A DNA stretch of 64,000 nt from Nissolia schottii (taxonomy: Eukaryota > Streptophyta > Magnoliopsida > Fabales > Fabaceae), in NCBI GenBank assembly GCA_003254905.1, contig QANU01000796.1, forward strand, positions 421,577-485,576. Direction: 5' to 3'. The notes under the pieces are model-generated. The model was not told the DNA's origin, made no database searches, and saw nothing but the letters and a program-made list of their open reading frames with translations. The position numbers were made by a program, and so were the translations under genes. This document shows positions 47,801-60,746 of this stretch, in pieces. Position 1 is the first letter of the stretch; every line of letters starts with the position of its first letter.

Positions 47801-48079
47801 GTTCAATTCTTAGAAGAAGTTAGTCTCACTCCTCAAGGAAAAAAAGTTGAGGTTAACAAATATAACAAAAGCAGAAAAGTAGACCAAAACAATATATTGA
47901 CATACGCTAAATGAAATTTATTATGGGGTCCATTACAAGATACCGAGCACAACATTAATATTTAGTCTTTGGACAAAAATATTAACTTGTAAGTAGTACT
48001 CTTGATGTAGTAATCAAATATTGACAATAAATCCTGTCAAACAATAAGTCTGATTTTGGACCGACTTATTCTTTACATG

Positions 48080-48420
48080 GAACCTAATAATTGTCACATA
48101 TTTATTACCACAGGTGTGCATATAATTCGGCCAAATACTGACCTTCCTTTGGGTTGATCAATATCTGCATGAATAACATACCCACAACATTCTTTGTGTT
48201 TCAAAATAAATTAACTTTTACACAAGGGGCTACTTTGACAGCATGTTGTCTCAATTAATTTACTTAAAGAACTCTTTTCCTTAAAAAAAGAGAATTGAAT
48301 GAAGAATTAACATAGTAGGATCCAAAATATTTATTATCATAAGTGTTCATATAATTCGGTCAAACATTGATCTTCCTTTGGGCCGACCAATATTCACATG
48401 AATCACATGGTCATTGTTTC
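48080..48420. repeat. Imperfect ~240-bp internal duplication
   Basis: Phrases around ATATAATTCGG(C/T)CAAA, followed by TTCCTTTGGG, occur near 48120 and 48350 in the same order and spacing, within the non-coding interior of the LTR element. Confidence 0.65.
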
Positions 48421-49232
48421 CTTATGTTCTAAAATAAACTGACTTTAACAATAGAGGCTACTTTGGTAACATATTGTCTCGGTCAATTCATCTCAAAATA
48501 GATTTCTTTATAAATAATTGAATCCAAATAACACAAGAGGATTCAAAGTATTATTGAAATTATTGTCGAAATTCTTTACATAAAAAATTAGATCACATTG
48601 ATGTGTTTAATATATGAAGAAAAATAAATTTGTAAACATAATAAATTAATTTCTTGGATATCAAAATTAATTATTTTCAAAAACTTCAGTAGGATTCTAT
48701 CATACCCCTAAAAAAAATCTTTAAAATAAGGATATATAACTAAAGGATAGAATCAATCAAACTCTTATCATTGTAATCGATCTACAGATACAAATTTTGG
48801 AATTAGCATAAAACCATATTCACGTCAGAATAAACATAAAATCATATTCACGCAGTCACACCAATAATTGAATTTGAGTCCCTATGTGTGTGTTATAGCA
48901 TCCAAACACATAGCATAAGTTTGAAATTTCAAAATTACAAGTTTATGTCATATGAAGCCAAATTAATGGATACCAGAGATACACAAATCAAGATTACACG
49001 AAACCAAAATCTTGAAATTCTAAATCAAAACATAAAATATGTAGTATTATACATCATCTAAAAGGATAATTCCAAATCCTTCATCATATCCAATTGTGAC
49101 GTTAATCCAGTACTAAATCCATGGTATATCCAAAATTCAATTTAAGTTTAAGCCAAACCAAAATTCAAGCATCAACAAAATTAAAACTATATTTTTAGAA
49201 CCCTTATTTTCTCTATGATTCAACAATGGAGG

Positions 49233-49244
49233 GCTCTGATACCA
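49233..49244 (-). other. Primer-binding site (initiator-Met tRNA)
   Basis: On the minus strand TGGTATCAGAGC, two bases from the LTR end: an exact match to the common plant copia priming site. Confidence 0.9.
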
Positions 49245-49246
49245 CT

Positions 49247-49727
49247 TGTTAGAAATCCTTAATTCTTTATTATCCCAAGACCATCTATGTTAAATCATCA
49301 AGAAGATAAATACACTTGGTGCGAAAACATACTTGAATTCTTAGGAATTGATATCGATGTTTGGAGATGCGGTTATTGACCTTCCTCAACCAAAATCTCT
49401 GAATCCTTATTAGGGCTTTAGCACAGTTCTTTTGATGGTAAAGGAGACTGCAAAGTGATTTTGATGTGTTGGAGACCAAAAACCTCCTTACATATTTATA
49501 ATTGGCTAGTAATTCTCATAAAACCCTAAAAGCCAATAAAAATAGACAGAACGACTATTACCCATTTCAGGCACAAACCAATAAAGTAGTCTGACTTATT
49601 CCTTTATTTAATTTTGTCAAACATTAGTGAGACCAACATACTATAAGTCATAAAAAATAGCTAATATGATTCCTATTCATAATTATATAACCCATAAAAA
49701 TAGATTACAAAAATATAATTCCTAACA
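49247..49727 (-). repeat. 5' LTR of gag-only element
   Basis: 481 bp, same borders as the other LTR; followed by the GGTAT target duplication at 49728-49732. Confidence 0.9.
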
Positions 49728-49732
49728 GGTAT

Positions 49733-50776
49733 AAGATAAGTCAAATTAATAATAATATCTTTATGAAAACAACTCATGAACCGTGAAATAATTAGGTTAC
49801 AAGGGATTTGCTGCAACGGAGGCAAAACTGGAGGAGTTTCGAAAACAAAAATTTCATTTTCAGCTTGTGAAATGTGGATGCACTTTAAAATTGGCAACTG
49901 GATGCATATTCCATTCACAATCTTACCAATTCTAAATTTATTTTTTCTTTTTCATTCATCTCTACTCTTCATTTCTCTAACTATTATAAATAATTGAATC
50001 GTCGCTGGAAATGCACATAAAGGGAATGGGAGAGTTGAATTGATCACAACATGAGTTTATTATATGAGGAAGGGAATTGTAAACTAGACAAATAAAAACA
50101 TTACAAATGTGAATCAAAGTTTGAATGATAAGCATTGAAATGAAACACTAATAGAGGCTGACATAAGAAGCAGGAGTCAATACCCGAACCACACCACCCT
50201 TAAGTGAGGCCATCAGGTCAGGGTAATTATCTGGTGCGCTCTTGACTCCCTCAGTCCCTCTAACCCCCCCCCCCACCCACACATTACATTACATTAATTA
50301 ATGCCCAATTTTCCATATTCTACCCTCAATTTGTTACCACACACACCAAATTGATCAATGTTACACACTCCCCTACCTAATTATAACTCCTACCTCAAAA
50401 CCCCATTTTTATTTAAACCACTCTTACCCTTGTTGCTTCGCCATATCTAGCCTAGTTACCTACAACAATTCATGTCCTCGGTACCTCATTGTTGTGTTCT
50501 TGCTACTCATCAAACCACACCAAGTACTACAACTATAAAAAGCTCACAGGAATGTTTAGGGTGCCTTAGAGCAAGAAAAAAAAAATTGTTAATTTATTCT
50601 GTTCCATTCATAATTCAACATCCTAATGACTTGTTGAATTATGAACAGAACAGAGCAATTTTTTTTCCTTCTTCTAATTCTAAGAGCACCTAAATGTTCC
50701 TTTCTGGTATGCCAATAAATACTCCAAAAGAGCTTAGGGGGGAAATTATAACAAGGGTAAAGCATGGGGAATTAGT
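49733..50776. other. 3' flank of HDG5-like gene
   Basis: Includes the probable 3' untranslated region (minus strand, immediately below 50777), a poly-C run near 50268 and AT-rich sequence. No independent gene is supported. Confidence 0.4.
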
Positions 50777-53700
50777 TCACTGCTGGGGAGGTTCAGTGCC
50801 AACAAAACTCCCATTGTTGTTGTCATTATGGCAGCTATTGTTGGTGGTGGTGCTGCAAAGAACAGCTTCAATCTGGTGCAGAGTGTTGCAGAGGTGGTTG
50901 TTTATCGCGGTCACGCTCGAGAGGTTGAGCTTCGCAGAATGGATGGTGCTCGCCAGAACTTGCAGCCCCACGGTGAGAAGGCAACCAGCAGCAGCAGAAG
51001 ATTGTGCTGTGGCAGGTTCAGATGAGTCGCCATCTGCATTGGATGCGTCGGCATTAATGTCTTTGTTGTTGTTTGGTGATGATGGCATTGGGACAACCAT
51101 GAAACCTTGCGGGAGAAGGGCGATGCAGGAAGGGTCCTCGCCGCTCATCGCCAGCTGGATGGAGTCCACGTCGATGGTTGTGTAGACCACCAGGCTGCCT
51201 GACTGGTCGGTGCAGCTCTCTTGCAGCATTAGCTCCACGTTCTGGGATGAGTTGCTGGCTACCTGCACATTGTACCCAAAACCAGAGTTTCCATTTGCAT
51301 AAGAGTCCTCAATTATGGTAACTAATAATGGATGATAAGTGTTACTATTTATTTAAGGCGTGGCTAGTAGTTACACAACTGAAATTCACAATTACTAATT
51401 ATACGTTGTTGATTTGGATGTTTAAATCACTATCTTCAAAAATAATATGACACATTTTGTGAGTAATATTTAAAGCATATCAACTGAAACTAGATATATC
51501 TAGTGGCACAATGTTTGACTCAATCTTTGACAAAAAGTTGACCAAGGTTGATTAACAAGCCCTTAAATATTTCTCATTGAATTAAGCTCTTATGTTCAAC
51601 TTGCTTAGAGTAAAAGTAGCTCACTAAGCTAAATGATCTTACATTTATGCGCAGAAGGGAAATGCAGTTTCCTGGATGTGAACCATTTGCGATATGAGCC
51701 ACTTCATTTAGTGAGTTCCCATTGGAAAGAGCATCCATCTGCAGGAGAGAAAAATAAAGAAAAAGAAAGAAAAGCTATGTTAATTCTTTTTCTAACAACT
51801 ATATATGTATAGATTGGGAGTTTAGGACTGATTTTTACCTGAGATCTGTGGCGTTCATCCCTGAGGAGATCAAAGACCTTGGTGTGAGGATAAGGCAGCC
51901 AAATGGTTGAAACGGCACCAAGAATCACCCCATTAGGTTGCCCTGGCTCAGTGATTTTCCTGGTTGTGATTCTAACTGTGTCTTCAGGGGAATCTGATAT
52001 GGCCGTCCACGACTGACCACTTGAGGTGCTCATGTTAAGGCTAAACGTCCTTATCATTCTCTGCGCTAGCTTCATCAAGTTCCTTCGCGCTTCTGGTGAG
52101 GGTATCACTGCAAATACATCACATGTTAGAGTGACATTCTTAACATGATGTTTATACTCACTTATGTTGTGTTTCTATTGACATGGGAGACTTCACATAT
52201 AAATAATAACGATTTCATGGTGATAAGTGGAGAATTGGGAGGACTTGAACAATGTCGTCGAGTGCAATCCCTAGATTCCTCACTCATCACCATGTGAAGT
52301 CTTCAGTGTCGACGAACACACTATAGAGATGAGAACAAATAACACAACTCTAAGTAATATGAGTGAACATGGCTTGATTGAAGATGCACTTTAATTCAAC
52401 ATTGCCATAGATATAGATATAAGTAAGATTTTGAGAACCTCCAAGATCTGATATGTTTCTGGCCATGAGGCTGGCGACCCTCTCACATTGCCTCTGCAAT
52501 ACTCCTAACCAGCGCTGAGCACCAAATGCCATTCCACTGTACACATAGTTACTGAATATCTGGTGGACAGGTTTCTCTTCCACTTCTGCATGCTCAACCC
52601 AAGTTACCTGCATATATATACATAGATAGATAGATACAAAAATTATAGATAACCCACAACATATTCTTACACATCATGGATCACCAAAGTCCAAACAAAA
52701 ACTATAAACAACAATTAGGAGTAACATCAATAAATATATATGTGTGCGCACGCGCGTGTTTTTTTTTTTGGGTGCTAGTACGCCTTTGGTTTTCAACAAT
52801 TATGATTTACTTTAAAGTTAAATAGGTAATTTGAGCTAGTGAGACTGGTGGTTGATTTTTATTCACAAATAACAGGGCACTTAAATTTGAATGAGATATT
52901 AGAGTAAGATGAAAAATTAATATATATTCAAACTCAAAATTGATTATAGTATAGTTAGAAATAGATGACTGACCCTCGAATAGCCATTGGGCATATCTAG
53001 AATGACACAGCCAGAGGGACGCCTGCAGTATCTGGGATAAGAAGGGTGGAAATTTGGGTGAAATGTATCAATGGGGAAATCAACGATGGCCCAGGTTCCC
53101 TCCTCAGCATTTTGCTGGCAGTAACGAAGAAAATGAGCCTCTCGAGTAGACACCAAAGGCGAAAGGACTTGGAATTCAGCATACATCTGAAAAGTAATTA
53201 AGGAATACATAAATAAACATTGGAGCAGATCTAGTTAATCATGTGATTATATGCTTATTATTTCCTTGAAGACACCTACCAGCTGAAGAGAGCCGCTTGC
53301 ATGACCAGAAGCACCGGATGATATGATCTGGAGAGTTTTTGCTCTTGAAACGATTGTGGGAAACAATTCCACCCACTTGTGCTAAAAATTTGAACATCCA
53401 AAGGGAGAAAACATACTCATCAAAAGAAACACATGAAATAAAAAAAAGAATGAGAGGAAGATCGAAGTCGATGCTCAACATTTTAATAGAATTGTGTTAT
53501 TAACTTACATGTAATTTATTATTAAAAAATGAGATTTTAGTGGAGTTCACGTTTTATTAAGATTTCATATAATAATGGATAAAGTATGAATGGACGCAGA
53601 GAAAAAAAATGTTATTTCTCTTTCGTATATAACAATTAGACATCTAAAATACATAAAGCTAAAGACACAAATGTGGTACTCTCTCTCTTTCAACATTCGC

Positions 53701-56550
53701 TAGCTACTTTTGAATTTCTCTCTAACTACATGCATGAGATATCATAACCAATCACTTCCTACGTGTCTTAACTAGGCACGTTGTCTCTAACAATATATAT
53801 TTGTACAACAACCAACAACCTAAAAAGAAAAGGAAATTGTAAATAAAAATAAAATTGGTTGAAATGAAAAAATTAAAAATTGTTGGATTGTCAAACTAGT
53901 CCAATTATATATACCAATAACATTTTTCTTTCTGCATAATTATCTAGTGGTGATGTACAGATATAATCATTTTTGATGTTTGAATAATGACTTACAGCAT
54001 CAAGGAAGGCATCAACAAGAGTGACGCTATTCATTATGACCACAGCAGAGTCACGGCTAGCCTCCATCCTCAGGTCGCTCCGGTTCTTGAGATTCAACGG
54101 CCACGGGAACATCCTCGCGTGCTCCTCGAAACTCAGCACCTCCCTCTCTCCCTCCGCGCCTCGGATCCAGAGCGGCTCGTTCCCGTGGCACATCTTCATG
54201 AGCTCGGCCATGGAGCTCGCGGCAAGCTCCATGGCCAGAGGGCTCTCTTCCTCCATCAAGAGACTGCCCTCCGGGAACGGCGAGGCCTCGGGAGGCGGCA
54301 GCATCGGCGGTGCCGGAATCATTTCGGTGCAAGGAGGGGGAATGTTGCTGTTAGGGTCGGCAAAGTGCCTTGAGTATATGTTCATGTCTAGGTCGAGTGA
54401 AGGGGCCACTAGAGCAGGTGGTGGTGCCATTGTTTGGATTGGGCGACCGGTGTATCTTGAAGTGAGACAACAAACTCTTTCTAACTGTAAAAGCATTCCA
54501 CTCCACATTGTGTTCAGTGAATTACATGTACACCTATTCATTGATTCCTTGGCAAGCTTTCAAGATAGATGCATATTTTCTTCTTCTTTTTTTTTTATTC
54601 AATATTGAATTGTGTTATTTGATCTTGTTGATCATAGAATATCGTGTTAATTCTCTAATCATTTATCATTGGATAAGATTATCAACACCATTTCTCTCTT
54701 ATATTAATTCATGGTTTAGCACTTCTGTCATTTCACACAGGCTAGTAATATTTAGCTCCAAACCGTGTGTACGAAATTCTAGACAACTAATATACATGTG
54801 GTGTACTGTGATTAGAGAACAAGGGTGAGTGCTAAGTTTAATATATAAATTGTGTTTAGAGAACAAGGGTGAAAAAAATGTATAAATTGTCATGTCATAT
54901 CATATAATATATGATGAAGCAGCATGATTTCCAAACAGTGTTTCAAGTTAATACTATACGGGAATACATTACATTAAATACCTCTTCTCTTAAGCGGGCA
55001 TTTTCAATGCGAAGTTGGTGTTCATCCAAACCCAGGTCAGCGCCCATTAAGCCTGGACCACCACAATTGGGGCAGATAACATTACGCAGCGCTGCTTGTA
55101 GCCGATAGTTATCATTCTTTAGACTCTCATTCTCCGCTCTTAGTATCACATTATCTGCCCGATCTTGTTGTGCCTATATATATATATATTAATCAAGCAT
55201 ATATATCAATAAATAAATATAGTATCCTTACATGTAGCACTTAATGATGATCATCTACATAGTATAGTAGTAATTCAATTCCAAGGTATAAATAAATTAA
55301 TAAATGCTTTTAGTAAGATTTATGGAGAAGAGGAGGGAAGACCCCTCTTCATTGATATCCATTGTAACCCTAAAAACTGTAATGATGATACATAGCAATA
55401 AATATGAGAGTACCCGTTTGAGACCACATGTGACAGGTAGGGTTAAATGCGTAACATTAATGGAATACAGACTGTATGATGGACAAGCCAAAGGAACCCC
55501 CCCCCCCTCATAGGAGTAAAATGAGAAGAGAAAGAAAAGGAGTGCAAGTGCATTCTATCTTGTTTGTGTGTTTACTTCATTTTCCTTTCCATTTTTTCTA
55601 GCTATCATCGCTGCCTGCGTTTCATAGCTGTTTATTAGGGCTTAGGAAAAAAGAAAAATAAAATAAGTAGAGAGAGAGAGAGAAAGGGAGAAGTTTTTAA
55701 TGCAAACCAAGGAACGCGGTTTCATTGGGAAACGTGCTACGTATGTTAGCAGTAGCATAGTACTTTGAGAGTTGAGGAGAGACGTTCATGAATTTAATGG
55801 GAGGAATTAAGAGGATGTACCGTTTTTACTAGGGTTTTGACTTAATGGAACGGTTGGAAATTAAAAGCGTGACACTATATACTATAGTTTTAATTTAATT
55901 TAATTAATTAAATTCCATATGAGTGAGGCATGCATACCTTCAACTGGGTTCGGCGATTCTGGAACCAGAACTTGACCTGGCGTGGCTTGAGGCCTAGTTC
56001 ATGGCTCAGTTTCTGCCTCTGCTTATCATCCGGATGTTGACATTCCTTGAACAATCTGTCCAAAAAGGTGTCAAGTTTGAGTCTCTTCAATATAACCAAC
56101 AAAAGAGAAATTTAAAGATATATGTGATGACGCACGCTTCCATTTCTTGGATCTGGCGTGTAGTGTGGCGGTGGTAACGCTTCTTCTTGTTCTGGCCGGG
56201 CTGCTGCTCGCTACTCTCTTGCTCGTTCCCTGACTTGTCTTCCACTAACAATTGTTCGCTGCCTGATCCACTCTCCATCATCTCTTCCTTCCCTAGCAAA
56301 ATCATCCCATCTTCTTCTTTCTGCTTTGCAAATTAATAAATTATAAAATAAAATAAAATAAAACAATTTGTATATATATTGTTGAAGAAATGAATTAAAC
56401 AAGAAAAAGATATTATATTACCATGGGATGAAAAGACTGGAAGGGCATGAAGGCGAAGTTGGTGTTCTGGATCGGCGAGGAGAAGAGGGTGTCTGAGTTC
56501 ACTACCACGTTCCCTCCCATGGTGGACATGACTTGGCAATCACCATACAT
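50777..56550 (-). CDS. HDG5: HD-ZIP class IV factor, HDG5 type
   Basis: Eleven exons (minus): 56550-56422, 56320-56136, 56055-55938, 55173-54982, 54484-53996, 53381-53280, 53186-52974, 52607-52439, 52107-51839, 51738-51643, 51262-50777. All introns are GT-AG and phases agree, giving 2448 nt / 815 aa; Arabidopsis HDG5 is of similar length. Homeodomain ~88-145 ([24 protein letters not shown]); leucine zipper-loop-zipper ~146-210 with CPNCGGP at 178-184; START lipid-binding-like domain ~290-515 ([41 protein letters not shown]); conserved START-associated and C-terminal regions ([35 protein letters not shown]). Family members are nuclear DNA-binding factors of the epidermal (L1) layer; HDG5 itself is linked to epidermal and floral organ differentiation. 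The start is fixed by [16 protein letters not shown], with [13 protein letters not shown] matching HDG5-type N-termini. No frame damage. Confidence 0.93.
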
Positions 56551-56630
56551 TTTTGCTTTTGTTTTTCTCCAAAGCACACGCACTTGTGTGCTTGATCCAC
56601 TACACTATGGCTGAGGCTTTGTTTTGTTTT

Positions 56631-57577
56631 NNNNNNNNNNNNNNNNNNNNNNNNNNNNNNNNNNNNNNNNNNNNNNNNNNNNNNNNNNNNNNNNNNNNNN
56701 NNNNNNNNNNNNNNNNNNNNNNNNNNNNNNNNNNNNNNNNNNNNNNNNNNNNNNNNNNNNNNNNNNNNNNNNNNNNNNNNNNNNNNNNNNNNNNNNNNNN
56801 NNNNNNNNNNNNNNNNNNNNNNNNNNNNNNNNNNNNNNNNNNNNNNNNNNNNNNNNNNNNNNNNNNNNNNNNNNNNNNNNNNNNNNNNNNNNNNNNNNNN
56901 NNNNNNNNNNNNNNNNNNNNNNNNNNNNNNNNNNNNNNNNNNNNNNNNNNNNNNNNNNNNNNNNNNNNNNNNNNNNNNNNNNNNNNNNNNNNNNNNNNNN
57001 NNNNNNNNNNNNNNNNNNNNNNNNNNNNNNNNNNNNNNNNNNNNNNNNNNNNNNNNNNNNNNNNNNNNNNNNNNNNNNNNNNNNNNNNNNNNNNNNNNNN
57101 NNNNNNNNNNNNNNNNNNNNNNNNNNNNNNNNNNNNNNNNNNNNNNNNNNNNNNNNNNNNNNNNNNNNNNNNNNNNNNNNNNNNNNNNNNNNNNNNNNNN
57201 NNNNNNNNNNNNNNNNNNNNNNNNNNNNNNNNNNNNNNNNNNNNNNNNNNNNNNNNNNNNNNNNNNNNNNNNNNNNNNNNNNNNNNNNNNNNNNNNNNNN
57301 NNNNNNNNNNNNNNNNNNNNNNNNNNNNNNNNNNNNNNNNNNNNNNNNNNNNNNNNNNNNNNNNNNNNNNNNNNNNNNNNNNNNNNNNNNNNNNNNNNNN
57401 NNNNNNNNNNNNNNNNNNNNNNNNNNNNNNNNNNNNNNNNNNNNNNNNNNNNNNNNNNNNNNNNNNNNNNNNNNNNNNNNNNNNNNNNNNNNNNNNNNNN
57501 NNNNNNNNNNNNNNNNNNNNNNNNNNNNNNNNNNNNNNNNNNNNNNNNNNNNNNNNNNNNNNNNNNNNNNNNNNNNN
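56631..57577. other. Assembly gap (947 N)
   Basis: A run of undetermined bases, bounded by TTGTTTT on the left and a poly-T run on the right. It begins 80 bases upstream of the HDG5-like ATG and hides its promoter and any upstream leader exon. Confidence 1.
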
Positions 57578-60500
57578 TTTTTTTTTTTTTAACTTTTTTG
57601 TAAATTTGATTTACTAGTTTTTATGCACTAATCTATTCTTAGATTGCTAATTATCCAATTATATCATTTGTTGTTATCCAATGTGAGATTTTGAATGTCA
57701 TCTATTTTTATTGACATGATAACACACAATTAGATATAACAATGTAAATTTGTATTAACAATACTTTAAAATTAATCTCTCAATTATTTTCTTTGATTCA
57801 CTTAAAATGTTTTTCATTCATAACGTTTATTGATATATTATTCATATAATTCTCATCTGAAGTATCGAGTGACATTAGTTTTAGGTCTTGATTGTGAATA
57901 GTGGTTGGGTACTTATAAAAATTTTCTGATAACACGTCAATGTGAATTTAAGAGGTTTTGGGTGTGAAATAGTGCGATAAAATTTTCATGTTTTACGGTG
58001 TTGTAATTTTAGTATGAATCTTCCCCTAATCATAGGAGAAAAGAGGATCTTCGTGATCTTTCCCTTGAATATGGCCGTAGTATATTTCATTAAGAAAGTT
58101 AGCTTAAGATCACTTTTTTTTTAATTAACTATACTTTCATAGCCAAAGCCAAGACATGACTTTTGTGGGATTTCCAAATTGAGAATCACTTTGAGTATTA
58201 TGAAATATCGTCTTTGGTGAATAAAAATGTTTCTTTTTATAACAAATGATACACTTTTTGTGTGGTTAACAAAAAGTATAAGCTTAAACTAAATTTTTGT
58301 AGTGAATGGAGACTTAGCCAAATTTATTGTAATGTTTTGTGCAAATTAAGCATGAAAAATTGTAAAAGAAAGATAAAGTGGTAAGGTGAAGCGAGCCCCT
58401 ATCTCTGCCATGTCCTAAACTCTAGTTATCTGGACTCAGTATTTTAAATTGGGTTGAGCCCACGAGTGTTACAAAGTTAGTCTAATCCATGTAACATATA
58501 AAGATAAAGAGGATTCTCCTTATTAAATATTTTCTTATGGGCTACTTCTAACTTTTTATTTTTATTCTGTTGTTTCATTTTTTATATTAAAAGAAGAGTT
58601 TAAATCATCTAGTACATCCTAAAAAAAATCATCTATTACATAATTCATGCTCTTTATTAAATTTTTTTATAAATTTTGAAAAGTTGTTATTTGAAATTGA
58701 ATAAAATTATAATAAAAATAATTTTATAATAGAAATAATAAAATCAATTAATTGAAAAATTCACTACTAGGTCATATGTGTAAATTAAATTTACTTTTAA
58801 TTTAAGTTTAATTTTTAAAACTTTAATAATAATTTCAAAATTTAATCTGAAAAATGTGAATTAAATTATATTAGTGTTATCATATCAATGATATTAATAA
58901 TATGTAAATTGATAAATGTCAGATAAAATTAATAAAATAGTGAAATCAAATATAGAAAATTCAATAAGAACTTTGGACAAGAAGAGAATCATAGTTGAAC
59001 CTTAATTTCCCATTTTTTTTAATTAATCTTAATTTCATATATTTGTTAATTCATGAGTACATCTTAATGGAACTGTGGAGATATGTGAAGAGTATATCAG
59101 ACGCGCCGTGTTTGCGGTGTTTTGTTCTCAGGGGTTTTTGGGTTTTTACCTTAGCTAGGGAGGGAGTGAAGGTGAGGGGAAAATATTGACTTGCAAGAAA
59201 AGAGAAGCGTTGAAGCCTGAAGCTGAAGGGCAAGGATCTAGAATAGTCATCATGTGGTGTGTTGGGGTCAAATAGATCACGGCCGTCCACTTATGGCGAG
59301 TTGGACCTTTTGATATGATCAAACGGGTCTGTGCTCATCAGAGTTTTGCATGGTGGAGACTGGGGTGGGGATGACTTTTTAATGAGGTTTTTGACACTGA
59401 AAGCAGTGAGATCCATGGATGTCAATTTCAGATGGGGACCACACCATCCACCAAAAGCCCTTATGGAATTAAATTGGGGGTAGACACCGGACAGGGTGGA
59501 TTTTATTGCTTTGCCAAGATTTAATAATGATAATTCTGGAAAAAAAATTAATTAAATTTTGCATCATGACTGGGGAGCCCAAGCTCATGGTTGAGAAAAG
59601 TATATGCATGCTGATGGAGCACATTTAGTGTTTATTTTATGTAAATTAACAATTATTAATTTTTTATCTATTACATATTTTTAAACACTATAAATTACAT
59701 ATTTTATAATTAATACTATTTATGAAATGTAAATATATCCCTATGATTTATGGTTGGGTCAAATATGTCAACTTGGGTTGCTTTCAAGGATTTCTTAGAG
59801 CATCTAAAAAATGGGATTTGGAAGTGACTTGCTTGTGGTTAAAGCTGGGGATTTGCGTATTTAGGAATAATGTCATACGTTATATGGCTAGTAGTAGCAA
59901 AAAGAAGGGCATGTCAAGCGTCGAGCGTTATCAATTAGGATTGGATTTTGTGGTAATGTTTCCGCATGGAGGAATAATTGTTGAAAGGAGGGTGATGATG
60001 CGATATATTATGAGGCACGTGCAAACTAGTTTGAGGAGACATGACAATAAAACACGGCAAGAGAGAAGAAAAAAATTGAAAGAAACTAAAATTTATAAAT
60101 AACGGTGAAAATAAGTAGTTCGGGATAGGTTTTATCTCAAACGAACCTTACATGTGTGACCTATTAATTTGATATAGACTTCCTTTCAAGGCTTAGACTG
60201 ACTTTCCTACTTACAAGCTCGTTTAGAGACTTGTTTAATAATAAAGTCTTAAAATATATTAAAAAGTTGACTCTTGAGTTGACCAAAAGGCTTTTGAATC
60301 AATAAATCTATTTTTAAATACCTAAAAATAAAAGGCTGGTTAAATAGACCAAAAAGCCTATTAATATAAAATAATTTGAATGATTTATAATAATAATAAT
60401 ATTAATATTGATAACATTTTATATAGGTTGATCTGTTCAAGTTAAATTTAGTAGATTTTTTATTATTATCTATGGTCTAATTATCTTTTAGGTTAAAAAG

Positions 60501-60741
60501 ACTTTTAGAAAGAAAATTAGACCTAATTTTATTATTAAATGAGTTAGGTCAAGTTAGAGTCTATATAAGCTAGGCTTAAGATCCACAACAAGCAGTTTGG
60601 CCTCCTTCCAACTTTAATCGTAAAGGTGTCCTTTTAAAAGTATGACCTGGTTCGAAAACTTATTTATATAGACCTACTTAAAATAATGAAAAAAAAAATA
60701 AGCTTAAATGTTGTTTGTTGTTGAAATTATATACATATGGT
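57578..60741. other. AT-rich region upstream of HDG5-like gene
   Basis: No gene supported. 59080-59560 is less AT-rich. A 126-codon frame at 59722-60102 has no recognisable domain. 60120-60700 contains AGGCTTA/GACCTATT phrases in both orientations, like 33030-33190, probably DNA-transposon debris. Confidence 0.4.
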
Positions 60742-60746
60742 GTATA

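Larger units (their letters stand above)
46544..49727 (-). mobile_element. Intact gag-only LTR retrotransposon with TSD
   Basis: LTRs at 46544-47023 and 49247-49727 begin TGTTAG and end CTAACA. They are flanked by identical GGTAT (46539-46543 and 49728-49732). The primer-binding site (49233-49244) sits beside the right LTR and a purine-rich tract beside the left LTR, so the element reads on the minus strand. The 2.2-kb interior holds only gag remnants, no protease, integrase or reverse transcriptase, so it would need another element's enzymes. The LTRs differ at about 11 of the first 160 positions by eye, so insertion is not recent. Confidence 0.92.

Noticed and set aside
49673-49997. Overlapping frames with cysteine-rich phrases (GICCNGGKTGG)
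   Set aside because: Short, overlap an LTR end, and no family could be named.
54021-54608. 195-residue plus-strand frame
   Set aside because: Antisense to HDG5-like exon 5, whose minus-strand reading is fixed by homology and exact splice phases.
56553-57617. Long plus-strand open frames of 322-354 residues
   Set aside because: They consist almost wholly of undetermined bases; the gap simply contains no stop codons.
59722-60102. 126-codon frame upstream of the solo LTR
   Set aside because: No recognisable domain, no splice context, and composition like the surrounding non-coding DNA; kept only as a note.
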